Assembly (NCBI GenBank): GCA_019120175.1 | Contig: DWVP01000013.1 | Span: forward strand, 1 to 64,000 | DNA: 64,000 nt | Reading direction: 5' to 3' | Source of the DNA: Candidatus Corynebacterium faecigallinarum | Lineage (GTDB): Bacteria > Actinomycetota > Actinomycetes > Mycobacteriales > Mycobacteriaceae | The notes under the pieces: generated by a model | Database searches by the model: none | What the model was told of the DNA's origin: nothing | What the model saw: the letters and a program-made list of their open reading frames with translations, nothing else | Program-made: the position numbers and the translations under genes | Shown here: positions 27,898 through 36,797 of the stretch, one piece after another | Position numbering within the stretch: the first letter of the stretch is position 1 | Layout of the letters: each line of letters starts with the position of its first letter

Positions 27898-30258
27898 ATG
27901 GCCGGATTCGGCTGGTTCTGGAAGGCCATGGGTTCGTCGGCGACGGCGAACCAGAAGAAGTCGAAGACCATCGTGGGCGAGGCGGCCAATGTCGCCGACA
28001 AGCTCGCCGCAGCCACCGACGAGGAGATCGTCGAGATCGCCAAGGGATGCGTCACCACCGGCGACGCCCCCGTCATCAATGATGCTCCGCAGCTGCTCGC
28101 CGCGATCCGTGAAGCCGCCGAGCGGACCATCGGCATGCGCCCCTTCGATGTGCAGCTGCAGGGTGCGCTGCGCATGATCGTCGGCGATGTCATCGAGATG
28201 GCCACCGGTGAAGGCAAGACACTGACCGGTGCAATGACCGCCGTTGGCTATGGCCTGCAGGGTCGACGGGTGCACGTGATCACGGTCAACTCCTTCCTCG
28301 CCGGACGTGACGAGCAGTGGATGGGCCCGCTGCTCGACTTCTTCGGGCTGACCCACGGGGCGATCGCCGAGGAGGCCGACGGTGACGAGCGCCGGGAGAT
28401 CTACCGCCGCGACATCGTATTCGGGGCGGTGAACGAGATGGGCTTCGACGTACTTCGCGACCAGCTGATCACCCGCCGCGCCGATGCGGTGCGCACCCCG
28501 GCGGACGTCGCGATCATCGACGAGGCGGACTCGGTCATGGTGGACGAGGCCCTGGTCCCGCTGGTGCTCGCCGGTTCCGAGCCCGGACCGGCACCGGCCG
28601 GGCAGATCACCGACATCGTGCGCGGCATGGAGGAGAACCGGCACTTCACCGTCGCTGGTGACCAACGCAATGTCTTCCTCACCGATTCCGGCGCCCGATA
28701 TGTGGAGAAGGGGCTCGGCATCGAGTCCCTGTATGGCGGTGGCAGGGAGAGTAGCGATGGCGACGCTGACAGTGACGCAGATGCTCCGGGATCCTTGCTG
28801 TCCCAGGTCAATGTGGCACTGCACGCGCAGCACCTGCTGACCCGCGACGTCCACTACATCGTCCGTGACGGCAAGGTCGCCCTGATCGATGGCTCACGCG
28901 GCCGGGTGGCTGAGCTGCAGCGCTGGCCGGACGGCCTGCAGGCGGCCGTGGAAGCCAAGGAAGGACTGCAGGTCACCGACGGTGGACGCATCCTGGACCA
29001 GATAACCGTCCAGGCACTGCTGGGACTCTACCCGGGCAAATGCGGGATGACCGGTACCGCGGTGGCCGCCGGTGACCAGCTCCGGCAGTTCTACGACCTG
29101 TCGGTCAGCGTGATCGAGCCCAACGTCCCCACCAGGCGTTTCGACGAGCAGGACCGGGTGTACGTCTCCGAGGAGGACCGCGACACTGCCGCGATCGAGC
29201 ACATCGCCACGATCCACCAGACCGGGCAGCCGGTGCTGGTGGGCACCCAGGACATCGCGGAATCCGAGCGGATTGCCGAGGCTCTGCAGGAACGCGGTAT
29301 CGACTGCAGCGTCCTGAACGCGAAGAACCATGAGGCCGAGGCCGGGGTCGTCGCCGAGTCAGGGCGGGCCGGTCACGTCACCGTGTCGACCCAGATGGCC
29401 GGACGTGGCACCGACATCCGGCTGGGTGGATCAGGGGAGGACCACGCCGGTGACGACGGGCACGACAAGGTCGTGGAACTCGGCGGACTGCACGTCGTCG
29501 GCATCGGACGTTTCCGTTCCCAACGTCTCGACAACCAGCTGCGCGGACGCGCAGGACGACAGGGGGACCCCGGATCCTCGGTGTTCTTCGTCTCCCTGGA
29601 GGACGACGTGGTCGGCGTCGGCGGTTCCGGTGAGGAATTGCGCGCCCAACCCGACGAGGACGGACAGCTGACCCAGAAGAAGGTACTGCTGTTCATCGAC
29701 CACTGCCAGCGGGTCGCAGAAGGACAGATGCTCGACATCCACGCCACGACGTGGAAGTACAACAAGCTGATCAACGACCAGCGTGAGATCGTCAACGAGC
29801 GGCGCAACAAGGTGCTGGACACCGACACGGCGTGGGAGGATCTCAGCTACCACGACGTGGAGCGCGCCGGCCAACTGCAGGCTGCGGGTATCGAGGATGA
29901 GGTCCTGCACCAGGCCGCCCGCGAGATCATGCTCTACCACCTGGACGTTGAATGGAGTGAGCACCTGGCCTACCTGGACGACATCAGGGAGTCGATACAC
30001 CTGCGCGCCATCGCCCGGGAAAGCCCGATCGACGAGTTCCACCGGATGTCGATCGCTGCCTTCGGCGAACTCGCCGAGCGGGCCGTGGCGAAGGCTCGGG
30101 AGACCTTCAGCGAAGTCACCGTCACTGCCGACGGAGCCGATCTGGAGGGCCTGGGTCTGCACAAGCCCAGCGCAACCTGGACCTATATGGTCAACGACAA
30201 TCCCTTGTCTTCGTCCGGAGGATCCGTGGTCGGGTCGATTGCGGCGATCTTCCGCTAA
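27898..30258 (+). CDS. secA2: Accessory Sec translocase ATPase SecA2
   Basis: SecA2 is the second SecA of actinobacteria, exporting a subset of proteins through SecYEG. The 786-aa protein has Walker A ATGEGKT, Walker B IIDEADSVMVDEA, MAGRGTDIRLGG and the QLRGRAGRQGDPGSS motif VI. It is shorter than housekeeping SecA (about 850-950 aa) and lacks the C-terminal zinc-binding tail, both typical of SecA2. The ATG at 27898 has GGAGGCGAGA upstream. It is followed at about 175 nt by odhI, near the position it has in M. tuberculosis (Rv1821 and Rv1827). Confidence 0.93.
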   Translation: MAGFGWFWKAMGSSATANQKKSKTIVGEAANVADKLAAATDEEIVEIAKGCVTTGDAPVINDAPQLLAAIREAAERTIGMRPFDVQLQGALRMIVGDVIEMATGEGKTLTGAMTAVGYGLQGRRVHVITVNSFLAGRDEQWMGPLLDFFGLTHGAIAEEADGDERREIYRRDIVFGAVNEMGFDVLRDQLITRRADAVRTPADVAIIDEADSVMVDEALVPLVLAGSEPGPAPAGQITDIVRGMEENRHFTVAGDQRNVFLTDSGARYVEKGLGIESLYGGGRESSDGDADSDADAPGSLLSQVNVALHAQHLLTRDVHYIVRDGKVALIDGSRGRVAELQRWPDGLQAAVEAKEGLQVTDGGRILDQITVQALLGLYPGKCGMTGTAVAAGDQLRQFYDLSVSVIEPNVPTRRFDEQDRVYVSEEDRDTAAIEHIATIHQTGQPVLVGTQDIAESERIAEALQERGIDCSVLNAKNHEAEAGVVAESGRAGHVTVSTQMAGRGTDIRLGGSGEDHAGDDGHDKVVELGGLHVVGIGRFRSQRLDNQLRGRAGRQGDPGSSVFFVSLEDDVVGVGGSGEELRAQPDEDGQLTQKKVLLFIDHCQRVAEGQMLDIHATTWKYNKLINDQREIVNERRNKVLDTDTAWEDLSYHDVERAGQLQAAGIEDEVLHQAAREIMLYHLDVEWSEHLAYLDDIRESIHLRAIARESPIDEFHRMSIAAFGELAERAVAKARETFSEVTVTADGADLEGLGLHKPSATWTYMVNDNPLSSSGGSVVGSIAAIFR

Positions 30259-30315
30259 CCCCCTGCCACACCCCACGGCGAGGCATTTACGCCATGCCAA
30301 CGGCTCACCCGGTAG

Positions 30316-30391
30316 TATGATGGAAGCGAATCGCAGGCGGACCGCCTGCCGCACCGTGTTCTCCTCCGCGACCAGCGGAGGGGACGAACAC
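30316..30391 (+). promoter_or_regulatory. odhI promoter region with operator-like palindrome and leader hairpin
   Basis: TATGAT at 30316-30321 is the likely -10 (overlapping TAGTAT at 30313-30318). Five or so bases past the predicted start site lies a 17-bp palindrome, GCAGGCGG-A-CCGCCTGC (30333-30349). Further on, GTGTTC (30356-30361) with GAACAC (30386-30391) and CCTCCGC (30363-30369) with GCGGAGG (30375-30381) build a two-part stem-loop. The leader would be about 105 nt. Confidence 0.6.
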
Positions 30392-30433
30392 CCGACAGTG
30401 ACAGAGCAAATAGATTCCAGGAGGAATTGAAAG

Positions 30434-30868
30434 ATGAGCGACAACACCGGGATCCCGGAAGCCTCGGTTGAGACTACCTCGGTCTTCCGCGCCGACCTCC
30501 TGAAGGAGATGGAGACCGGTGCGCAGGCTGAATCCTCTCCCGCCGGGGTCGAGGGCCTGCCCTCAGGTTCTGCGCTCCTCGTGGTCAAGCGTGGACCGAA
30601 CGCCGGCTCGCGCTTCCTGCTCGACCAGGACACCACCGCTTCTGGCCGCCACCCCGACAGCGACATCTTCCTCGATGACGTGACCGTCTCGCGCCGTCAC
30701 GCGGAGTTCCGCCGCAACGGTAACCAGTACGAGGTCGTCGACGTCGGAAGCCTCAACGGCACCTACGTCAACCGCGAGCCGAAGAACTCCGCGGTGCTGA
30801 GCAACGGCGACGAGGTCCAGATCGGCAAGTTCCGTCTGGTCTTCCTCAACGGCGCCAAGGAAGCGTAG
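30434..30868 (+). CDS. odhI: OdhI/GarA FHA-domain regulator of 2-oxoglutarate metabolism
   Basis: A 144-aa cytosolic protein that, when unphosphorylated, inhibits 2-oxoglutarate dehydrogenase. Ser/Thr kinases (PknG and others) phosphorylate the N-terminal ETTSVF motif (Thr14/Thr15 here), and the phosphothreonine then binds the protein's own FHA domain and switches it off. The FHA domain (about 50-135) shows SGRHPDSDI, SRRHAEF and GSLNGTYVN. All key residues match the C. glutamicum protein as I recall it. AGGAGG lies 9 nt before the ATG. The leader is long and structured. ftsR follows at 10 nt. Confidence 0.97.
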   Translation: MSDNTGIPEASVETTSVFRADLLKEMETGAQAESSPAGVEGLPSGSALLVVKRGPNAGSRFLLDQDTTASGRHPDSDIFLDDVTVSRRHAEFRRNGNQYEVVDVGSLNGTYVNREPKNSAVLSNGDEVQIGKFRLVFLNGAKEA

Positions 30869-30877
30869 TCCGGATCC

Positions 30878-31645
30878 ATGTCGTCGATGGCATCGATGCC
30901 CGCACTGCCGGAAGACTCCGGAACCCCTGGCCAGTCGGCCATGGGGTCGCCCGCCCGTGCGGGCAGGGTATTGCCGACCTCGTCGATCGGGGACGTGCTC
31001 AAGCAGCTGCAGGTTGATTTCCCTGATGTCTCGGTCTCCAAGATCCGTTTCCTGGAGTCCGAGGGGCTGATCACCCCGCAGCGCAGCAAGTCGGGTTACC
31101 GGCGGTTCTCCCCGGAGGACATCTCCCGGCTGCGCTACATCCTGGCCAACCAGCGTGACAGCTTCCTGCCGCTGAAGGTCATCAAGGAGCAGCTGGAGGC
31201 CATGGACTCCGGCAAGGTCACTCCGGTGGACTCCCGCCGTTCGGTGGCCGGCACGGTCACCCCCGACCAGTTCCGACAGGCGACGGTCCGCAGGCTGACC
31301 CGCACGGACATCTGTTCCCAGGCCGGGGTGGACGAGGCCTTCGTGGCCTCGCTGGTGAAGATGGGGATGATCACCCCTGACGCCGCCGGGTTCTTCTCGG
31401 TCGACGATGTCGATGTGGCACGCATCGCCTCGCGGATCGGGGAGTACGGTATCGACAACCGTCACCTCAAGACCCTGGTCACGCAGGCGCAGCGCCAGAG
31501 TGACCTGGTCAACCGGGTTGCCGAGCCGGTGGCGCATGGTCGGGACGAGAACGCCCGGGAGCGTTCCGCCGAGCTGAGCCGTGAGATCTCGGCGTTGGTG
31601 GTCTCGCTGCATGCGGCGTTGATCAAGGGGAACCTGCCGCGCTGA
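30878..31645 (+). CDS. ftsR: FtsR-type MerR-family regulator
   Basis: A 255-aa MerR-type regulator, orthologous by context and sequence to FtsR (cg1631, activator of ftsZ in C. glutamicum) and Rv1828. After a flexible Ser/Pro/Ala-rich start, the winged HTH runs about 35-105 (SIGDVLKQL, SKIRFLESEGLITPQRS, GYRRFSPEDI). A second winged-helix-like region (RRLTRTDICSQAGVDE) and a C-terminal helical part follow. Several in-frame ATGs lie within the first 25 codons, so the start at 30878 is uncertain. It probably shares a transcript with odhI. Confidence 0.9.
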   Translation: MSSMASMPALPEDSGTPGQSAMGSPARAGRVLPTSSIGDVLKQLQVDFPDVSVSKIRFLESEGLITPQRSKSGYRRFSPEDISRLRYILANQRDSFLPLKVIKEQLEAMDSGKVTPVDSRRSVAGTVTPDQFRQATVRRLTRTDICSQAGVDEAFVASLVKMGMITPDAAGFFSVDDVDVARIASRIGEYGIDNRHLKTLVTQAQRQSDLVNRVAEPVAHGRDENARERSAELSREISALVVSLHAALIKGNLPR

Positions 31646-31755
31646 GCCTGGGGGACTGCTGGCGCGGTCGTGGGGGAATTTTCTTGTGCTACTGAACGAC
31701 ACGCGTGTTGTTACAGGTGTGTCGTGTGACGATTGGTGTTAAAGTAACCCTCGAC

Positions 31756-31811
31756 CTCAAGTTGAGAGTTAGACGCGGCGGGGTTGACTCCACGCCGAAG
31801 CCGTCTACTGT
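31756..31811 (+). promoter_or_regulatory. Promoter and operator-like palindrome of the second MerR gene
   Basis: TTGACT (31784-31789) and TACTGT (31806-31811) with a 16-bp spacer form a good promoter. Just upstream, CTCAA-G-TTGAG (31756-31766) is a palindrome of the type bound by MerR-family dimers. The predicted leader to the ATG at 31867 is about 50 nt. Confidence 0.6.
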
Positions 31812-31866
31812 TGACATCAGTTGAATGACAGGCGTGCGTGCAGGTGCGCCAGGTACAGGAGAACCC

Positions 31867-32472
31867 ATGGAGCGCATCGACTCCCGGCAGAACGCCGAGT
31901 CCGCGTCAGACGCCGACTTCGCGACGCAGACGCCCCAGCAGGACGCACTGTTCGAGGTGGACGGCCCCGACCAGGAAGTCGGCTACCGTGTCACCATCGC
32001 CTGCCAGGTCGCCGGCATCACCTACCGCCAGCTGGACTATTGGGCACGCACCAAGCTGGTGCAGCCCTCCATCCGCACCGCTCACGGCTCCGGTACCCAG
32101 CGCCTGTACTCCTTCCGTGACATCCTGGTGCTCAAGATCGTCAAGGGACTGCTGGACACCGGCATCTCCCTGCAGAACATCCGTCGGGCCGTGGACAAGC
32201 TCGGCAACCTCGGTGTAGACGATCTCGCCGGAATCACCCTGGTCTCCGACGGCAAGACCGTCTACGAGTGCCGTTCGCCCGAGGAGGTCATCGACCTGCT
32301 CGCCGGTGGACAGGGCGTCTTCGGCATCGCCGTCCCGGGCCTGATGAAGGAACTCAGCGGTACCATCACCGCCTTCCCGTCGGAGCCTGCCCAGGCTCCT
32401 GAGGACGCCGAGCCGGTCGTAAACTCCGCCGGCGACGAGCTGGCCGCACGCCGCCGTCGCAAGTCCTCCTAG
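31867..32472 (+). CDS. Second MerR-family regulator (Rv1830-like)
   Basis: A 201-aa MerR-type regulator corresponding to Rv1830 (ResR) of M. tuberculosis. The winged HTH is at about 38-110: VTIACQVAGITYRQLDYWAR, then TQRLYSFRDILVLKI. A disordered acidic N-terminus and a C-terminus ending ARRRRKSS flank it. The ATG at 31867 has CAGGAG 5 nt upstream; the in-frame ATG at 31825 lies closer to the promoter and is less likely. In C. glutamicum and M. tuberculosis a DUF151 nuclease gene separates this gene from ftsR; that gene is missing here. Confidence 0.88.
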   Translation: MERIDSRQNAESASDADFATQTPQQDALFEVDGPDQEVGYRVTIACQVAGITYRQLDYWARTKLVQPSIRTAHGSGTQRLYSFRDILVLKIVKGLLDTGISLQNIRRAVDKLGNLGVDDLAGITLVSDGKTVYECRSPEEVIDLLAGGQGVFGIAVPGLMKELSGTITAFPSEPAQAPEDAEPVVNSAGDELAARRRRKSS

Positions 32473-32476
32473 CCGC

Positions 32477-33304
32477 TCAGTCCAGTCCCGCGTACCTCGC
32501 CAGTCGAGGTGACGCGGGTTCCGGCGTGACATCCTCCCCGTCCTGCTCCGGGGTGGACACGGCAAGGAAATCAGCGGCAATACGCGCATCGGTCTCGTCG
32601 ACAGAGGGGGACGATCCGAACGCGACCAGGGGGAACTGGACCTCTCCGACCGTGTTGCCGTCGGCGAATGCGGCCGAGCTATAGAACGGCAGCCTGTCAT
32701 TCTCGGCCTGCTGCAGTGTGATGCGCTCATGTGCGGATCGTCCGACTGATGCGCCCACCGCGTCGACCGCCGGGTCGTCGTCGGGAACCGCGGCGATAGC
32801 CGCCAACACCGAGACCATGTTCTCCGGACCGATCGGCACTGCAGCCGCCCCTGGTGCCGCATCGGCCCCGTCAGGCACCACGTGCACCAGGTCGTCGGTA
32901 CCGACGATCGGTACCCTGCCAGGGGCACCGGACAGATCAGGGATGAAACCGGTACCAGCTGGGATCCACACCGGGGCGACCCCAGGCATACCCTCACGGT
33001 AGGCACGCACCGCATCCGCGGTCGGCCGGACCTCGTAGGTGGCGGTGATGCATCGGTCGCGCACGACAGGGGAAGCCTCGTTGTAGTCGTCGACCAGCTG
33101 TTCTGCGATCTCCGCAGCCGCCGGATCCACCCAGACCAGCAACTCCTGGTCGCCGTTTATGCATTCGGCGGTGGTGGAGTCCTCGTCGTCGCCGGAGATG
33201 ACCGTCCACGCCACCACCACGGCTGCAATGAGAAGGGCCGCCAACACGACCCAGATCCACGCGGCGAGACGGGTGGGGGAATCAGTGGCTGCGTGTCGTG
33301 ACAT
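32477..33304 (-). CDS. Membrane-anchored protein with binding-protein-like domain
   Basis: A 275-aa protein with a short basic start and one membrane helix (about 15-38, WIWVVLAALLIAAVVVAW), so residues about 40-275 should be outside the cell. Two Cys (in AECINGDQE and RDRCITATY) could form a disulfide. The extracellular part (LLVWVDPAAAEIAEQLVDDY) resembles the N-terminal half of secreted solute-binding/VWA proteins of actinobacteria, but no VWA domain is present. I cannot assign a function. The ATG at 33304 has AAGGAG 7 nt upstream; a TTG at 33322 is an alternative. It overlaps the upstream gene by about 23 nt. Confidence 0.75.
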   Translation of the reverse strand: MSRHAATDSPTRLAAWIWVVLAALLIAAVVVAWTVISGDDEDSTTAECINGDQELLVWVDPAAAEIAEQLVDDYNEASPVVRDRCITATYEVRPTADAVRAYREGMPGVAPVWIPAGTGFIPDLSGAPGRVPIVGTDDLVHVVPDGADAAPGAAAVPIGPENMVSVLAAIAAVPDDDPAVDAVGASVGRSAHERITLQQAENDRLPFYSSAAFADGNTVGEVQFPLVAFGSSPSVDETDARIAADFLAVSTPEQDGEDVTPEPASPRLARYAGLD

Positions 33305-34292
33305 CGGCGGTCTCCTTGACAAGGGCGGAAGGGTGTCGTTGCAGATGAGGATAGCAATCCTCGATCACCGAGATGATCCTTCCGCGAAGATCCCGGCCGC
33401 GGTCGGCGAAATCACGCTGCCGTCGGACGTATTCGGCCCGCCCTGCCGGGGTCTCCACCTGCACTGGTTCGAACCCCCAGTCCGCCAGATCGTAGGGACT
33501 GGCCTCCATGTCGGTCGCCCGGACATCGCAGGCCAGCCGGAAGGTGTCCAACCAGAGATCCCCGGGGATCAGCGGGCCGAGCTTCGTCGCCCACTTGTAG
33601 AGGTCCATCGTGGCGTGCAGGCAGCCAGGCTGCTCCAGATCCACCTGGGACTCGCGGGTCGGAGCCAGGGAGTTTCGCGGGGCGGCGGGGGAGGTGAAGA
33701 ACCGGTAGGCGTCGAAATGGGTGCAGCGCAGCCGGGATGACTCGACCACGGCATCGGTGGCGTCGCGGCCCAACCGGAGTCGTTCCGGGTGTCGTGGGGT
33801 ATCGCGGTAGACCATCGCCCACTCGTGCATGCCGAAGCAGTTCATCTGGGCCGGACGGGCGGCGGTGGCGGTGAGTAGCCGGTGGATGTGCCTGACCGCC
33901 CGGCCCCGGGCGGTGGCGAAGGCCTCGGTGTCCAGTATGGCAACGGTGGTGCCGCTGGGGGCGTCGTACTGGACACGGAAGTAGGACGGTCCGTTCAGGC
34001 CCGCGGGCAGGGGATCTCCGGCATTCCCGTCATTCCCGGCATCCATGGAATCGCTGTTCCTGCCCGTCGCAGCGCCGTCGAGAACCAGTGCAATGCCCGG
34101 TCCCGGACTCCATTTCCGCAGGGCAGACGGCTTCACGGGGTAGTAGGTGAACATGAAGTCCCACACCGGGTGACGCTCACCCCGCGACCGCCGCGCGCGG
34201 TGTGCGGCAGTGAGTGCGTCCACCGTTTCGACGTGGCTGCGTTGCTGGGCGCGCCACTCTTCGGCGCTGAGCACTGTCACCTGTCCCTCCAT
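33282..34292 (-). CDS. Conserved protein often annotated 3-methyladenine DNA glycosylase
   Basis: A 336-aa protein with an N-terminus LSAEEWRAQQRSHVETVDAL, then RGERHPVWDFMFTYYPVKP and RCTHFDAYRFFTSPAAPRN. From memory, actinobacterial relatives with these segments carry the label 3-methyladenine DNA glycosylase, but I see no recognised glycosylase motif such as HhH-GPD, so the label is doubtful. The ATG at 34292 is chosen because TAGGAT (minus strand, 34305-34300) lies 7 nt before it, predicting a leaderless mRNA. It overlaps the following membrane-protein gene, so the two form an operon. Confidence 0.7.
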   Translation of the reverse strand: MEGQVTVLSAEEWRAQQRSHVETVDALTAAHRARRSRGERHPVWDFMFTYYPVKPSALRKWSPGPGIALVLDGAATGRNSDSMDAGNDGNAGDPLPAGLNGPSYFRVQYDAPSGTTVAILDTEAFATARGRAVRHIHRLLTATAARPAQMNCFGMHEWAMVYRDTPRHPERLRLGRDATDAVVESSRLRCTHFDAYRFFTSPAAPRNSLAPTRESQVDLEQPGCLHATMDLYKWATKLGPLIPGDLWLDTFRLACDVRATDMEASPYDLADWGFEPVQVETPAGRAEYVRRQRDFADRGRDLRGRIISVIEDCYPHLQRHPSALVKETADVTTRSH

Positions 34293-34327
34293 GCGTTGAA
34301 TCCTACGCCCGGGCACCTGCCCGACCA

Positions 34328-35392
34328 TCAGTCGTCGTGGGTCCAGTCGCGCACGGTGCCGACCAGTTCCTCGATGACATCCTCCAGTGTGATCACACCG
34401 ACGATCTGCCCGTCGTGGAAGACCTCGGCCATGTGTGAACCGGTGCGACGGAGCTGGATCATCGCCTGGTCGAAGTTCGCTCCACCCTCGACGGTGATCA
34501 ACGTCCGGACGTCCTCCGGATCCAGCAGCTGATCCCGGCCGGTCGCCGGGTCGAGCAGGTTGTCCAGTACGTCCTTGACGTGGACGTAGCCGAGGTAGGC
34601 CCCGTCGGCCCCGGTCACCGGGAAGCGGGAGTACCCGGTCTCGGACACCGCGTCCTCCACCTGGCCCACGGTGATTCCCTTGGGGCCCATCGCGAGGGTG
34701 TGTACCTGGTCGGAGGGGATCAGCACCTCGCGGAGCGTGCGCTTCGACGAGTCGAGGGCCTTCGACAGTCGGGTGGCTTCCGCCTGGTCGATCAGACCCT
34801 CCGACCGGGACTCGGAGATCATCTCGGCGAGCTCGGTCGGGGACACGGTGGAGTCGAGCTCATCACGCTGCTCCACACCGAAGGCATGCAGCGTGATGCG
34901 GGCGATCCAGTTCAGGAACACCATGATCGGGTGGGCCAGCTTGCAGAACAACAGGTGCGGGGTGACGAGAATTGTCGCCACCTTCTCCGGACCTGCCAGC
35001 GCAATGTTCTTCGGCACCATTTCGCCGAGGATGATGTGCAGGATCGTCACTATCAGCAGGGAGATCGCGAATGACACCGGGTGCAGCAGGTCGTCCGGCA
35101 TCCCCATGGCGTGGAAGGGCGCCTCGATGAGGTGCGCGATTGCCGGTTCGCCGACCTTACCCAGCAGCACCGATGCCACGGTGATGCCGAACTGGGCGCC
35201 GGCCAGCATGATCGTGAGGTGTTCCATGGCGTAGAGCACCTTGGGTGCGCGCCGATTTCCCGCTGCGGCGAGGTTCTCCACGCGGTCACGGCGCGAGGAG
35301 ATCAGCGAGAACTCGACCCCGACGAAGAAGGCGTTGAGCGCGAGCAGGAACACGGCGAAGAGGATTGCCCAGAGGTCACCCACGGTGGTCAC
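34328..35392 (-). CDS. CNNM/CBS-domain membrane protein (CorC/HlyC-like), second of pair
   Basis: A 354-aa protein with an N-terminal DUF21/CNNM transmembrane domain (about 1-170; FAVFLLALNAFFVGVEFSLI, FGITVASVLLGKVGEPAI and HIILGEMVPKN) and a CBS-domain pair (about 205-345) that can bind nucleotides. Families with this layout are linked to magnesium or cobalt transport. Unlike its upstream paralogue it lacks the C-terminal CorC domain. The GTG at 35392 lies inside the end of the upstream gene (17-nt overlap) with GAGGGAG before it. The pair matches Rv1842c/Rv1841c. Confidence 0.87.
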   Translation of the reverse strand: MTTVGDLWAILFAVFLLALNAFFVGVEFSLISSRRDRVENLAAAGNRRAPKVLYAMEHLTIMLAGAQFGITVASVLLGKVGEPAIAHLIEAPFHAMGMPDDLLHPVSFAISLLIVTILHIILGEMVPKNIALAGPEKVATILVTPHLLFCKLAHPIMVFLNWIARITLHAFGVEQRDELDSTVSPTELAEMISESRSEGLIDQAEATRLSKALDSSKRTLREVLIPSDQVHTLAMGPKGITVGQVEDAVSETGYSRFPVTGADGAYLGYVHVKDVLDNLLDPATGRDQLLDPEDVRTLITVEGGANFDQAMIQLRRTGSHMAEVFHDGQIVGVITLEDVIEELVGTVRDWTHDD

Positions 35393-36776
35393 CTCCCTCG
35401 GTATCGGCGGTATCAGGTTCGGTCACCGGGCGCAAGGTCACCTTGTCGACCCGCCGGTTGTCCATGGAATCCACGATGGCCTCCCACCGCACCGGGGTGT
35501 CGGCGGTCAGCACGTCGATGGCCTCGCGGGTGGTGCTTGCCGGCAACAGGATGGTGTCACCCTCGGCCGGGATACGTCCGAGGGTGGACATCACCAGCCC
35601 ACCGAGCGTTTCATAGGGGCCGTCCGGCGGAATGTAGCCGCAGGCGTCCTCCAGCTCATCGCAGCGAACCAACCCGGAGATCTCCCACAGCTGCCCGCGA
35701 CGACGGACCTCGGTGTCCTCGTCACGGTTGTCGTGCTCGTCCCAGACCTCGCCGAGGATCTCCTCGACGACATCCTCGATGGACACGATGCCAGCGGTGC
35801 CGCCATACTCGTCGGCGACCAGCACCAGCTGGGAGCCCGCCGACCGCACCAGGTCGAGCACCGCGTCGCCGCCCAGGCTGGTCGGCACGGTCGGTACCGT
35901 CCGGGCTAGGGTGCGTACCGGTGTGGTCGCACGCTCTGCCGCAGGGATGGTCAGGGCGTCCTTGACGTGGACCACCCCGACCGTCTCATCGAGATCACCG
36001 TTGACCACTGGGAAACGCGAATGCCCGGACTCGTGGGCCTCGCGGATCAGGTCCAGGGCGGTGTCGGTGGTCTCCAGCGTGACGACGGTGGACCGCGGGG
36101 TCATCACGTCCTCGGCGGTGGCATCGCCGAACCGCAGGGAGCGGTCCAGGATGCGCACCTTCGAGGAGCTGAACCCCGCGGAGCCCGAGGAGTGCCGGAC
36201 CAGGGCGGAGAGCTCCTGGGGTGAACGGGCCGAGGCCAGCTCATCGGCAGGTTCGATGCCCAAGCGCCGGACGATGAAGTTCGCCGTCCCGTTGAGCGTC
36301 TGGATGAACCAGTGGAAGGCCTTGTTGAACAGCCACACCGGCCGGGTGAGCACACGGGCGACTCCCAGCGGGTTGCTGATTGCCAGATTCTTCGGCACGA
36401 GCTCGCCGAAGACCATGGACAGCACGGTGGCGATGATCAGGCTGAGGATCAACGCGACCGTGCCGGAGGCTGATTCGCTCAGTCCCACCAACTCCAGCAC
36501 CGGGGTGAAGAACCTCGCCAGGATGGGTTCGGCGAGGTAGCCGGTGGCCAGGGTGGTCAGGGTGATGCCGAGCTGCATGCCGGAGAGCATGAAACTCAGG
36601 TTGCCGTGGGCACGCTTTACCATGCGGGAGGCGGCGTCGCCACGCTCGGCGACGTCCTTCTCGATGGTCGAGCGTTCCAGGCTGGTCGTAGCGAACTCCA
36701 CGGCGACGAACAGCCCGGTGCCGGCGGTCAACAGCACGAAGCCGAGGAGGCCGAGGATGCTGAGCAGGATGTCCAT
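35376..36776 (-). CDS. CNNM/CBS/CorC-domain membrane protein, first of pair
   Basis: A 466-aa protein with a DUF21/CNNM membrane domain (about 1-185; LFVAVEFATTSLERSTIEKD, MVFGELVPKNLAI), a CBS pair (about 205-345, including DEYGGTAGIVSIEDVVEEI) and a C-terminal CorC/HlyC domain (about 360-450). It is the longer of two adjacent paralogues and probably forms a complex with the shorter one; ion transport or ion homeostasis is the family role. The tail is acidic and His-containing. It follows the helicase gene by 21 nt on the same strand. Confidence 0.88.
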   Translation of the reverse strand: MDILLSILGLLGFVLLTAGTGLFVAVEFATTSLERSTIEKDVAERGDAASRMVKRAHGNLSFMLSGMQLGITLTTLATGYLAEPILARFFTPVLELVGLSESASGTVALILSLIIATVLSMVFGELVPKNLAISNPLGVARVLTRPVWLFNKAFHWFIQTLNGTANFIVRRLGIEPADELASARSPQELSALVRHSSGSAGFSSSKVRILDRSLRFGDATAEDVMTPRSTVVTLETTDTALDLIREAHESGHSRFPVVNGDLDETVGVVHVKDALTIPAAERATTPVRTLARTVPTVPTSLGGDAVLDLVRSAGSQLVLVADEYGGTAGIVSIEDVVEEILGEVWDEHDNRDEDTEVRRRGQLWEISGLVRCDELEDACGYIPPDGPYETLGGLVMSTLGRIPAEGDTILLPASTTREAIDVLTADTPVRWEAIVDSMDNRRVDKVTLRPVTEPDTADTEGGDHRG

Positions 36777-36797
36777 GGGAATCGTCGATCCGTCTGG

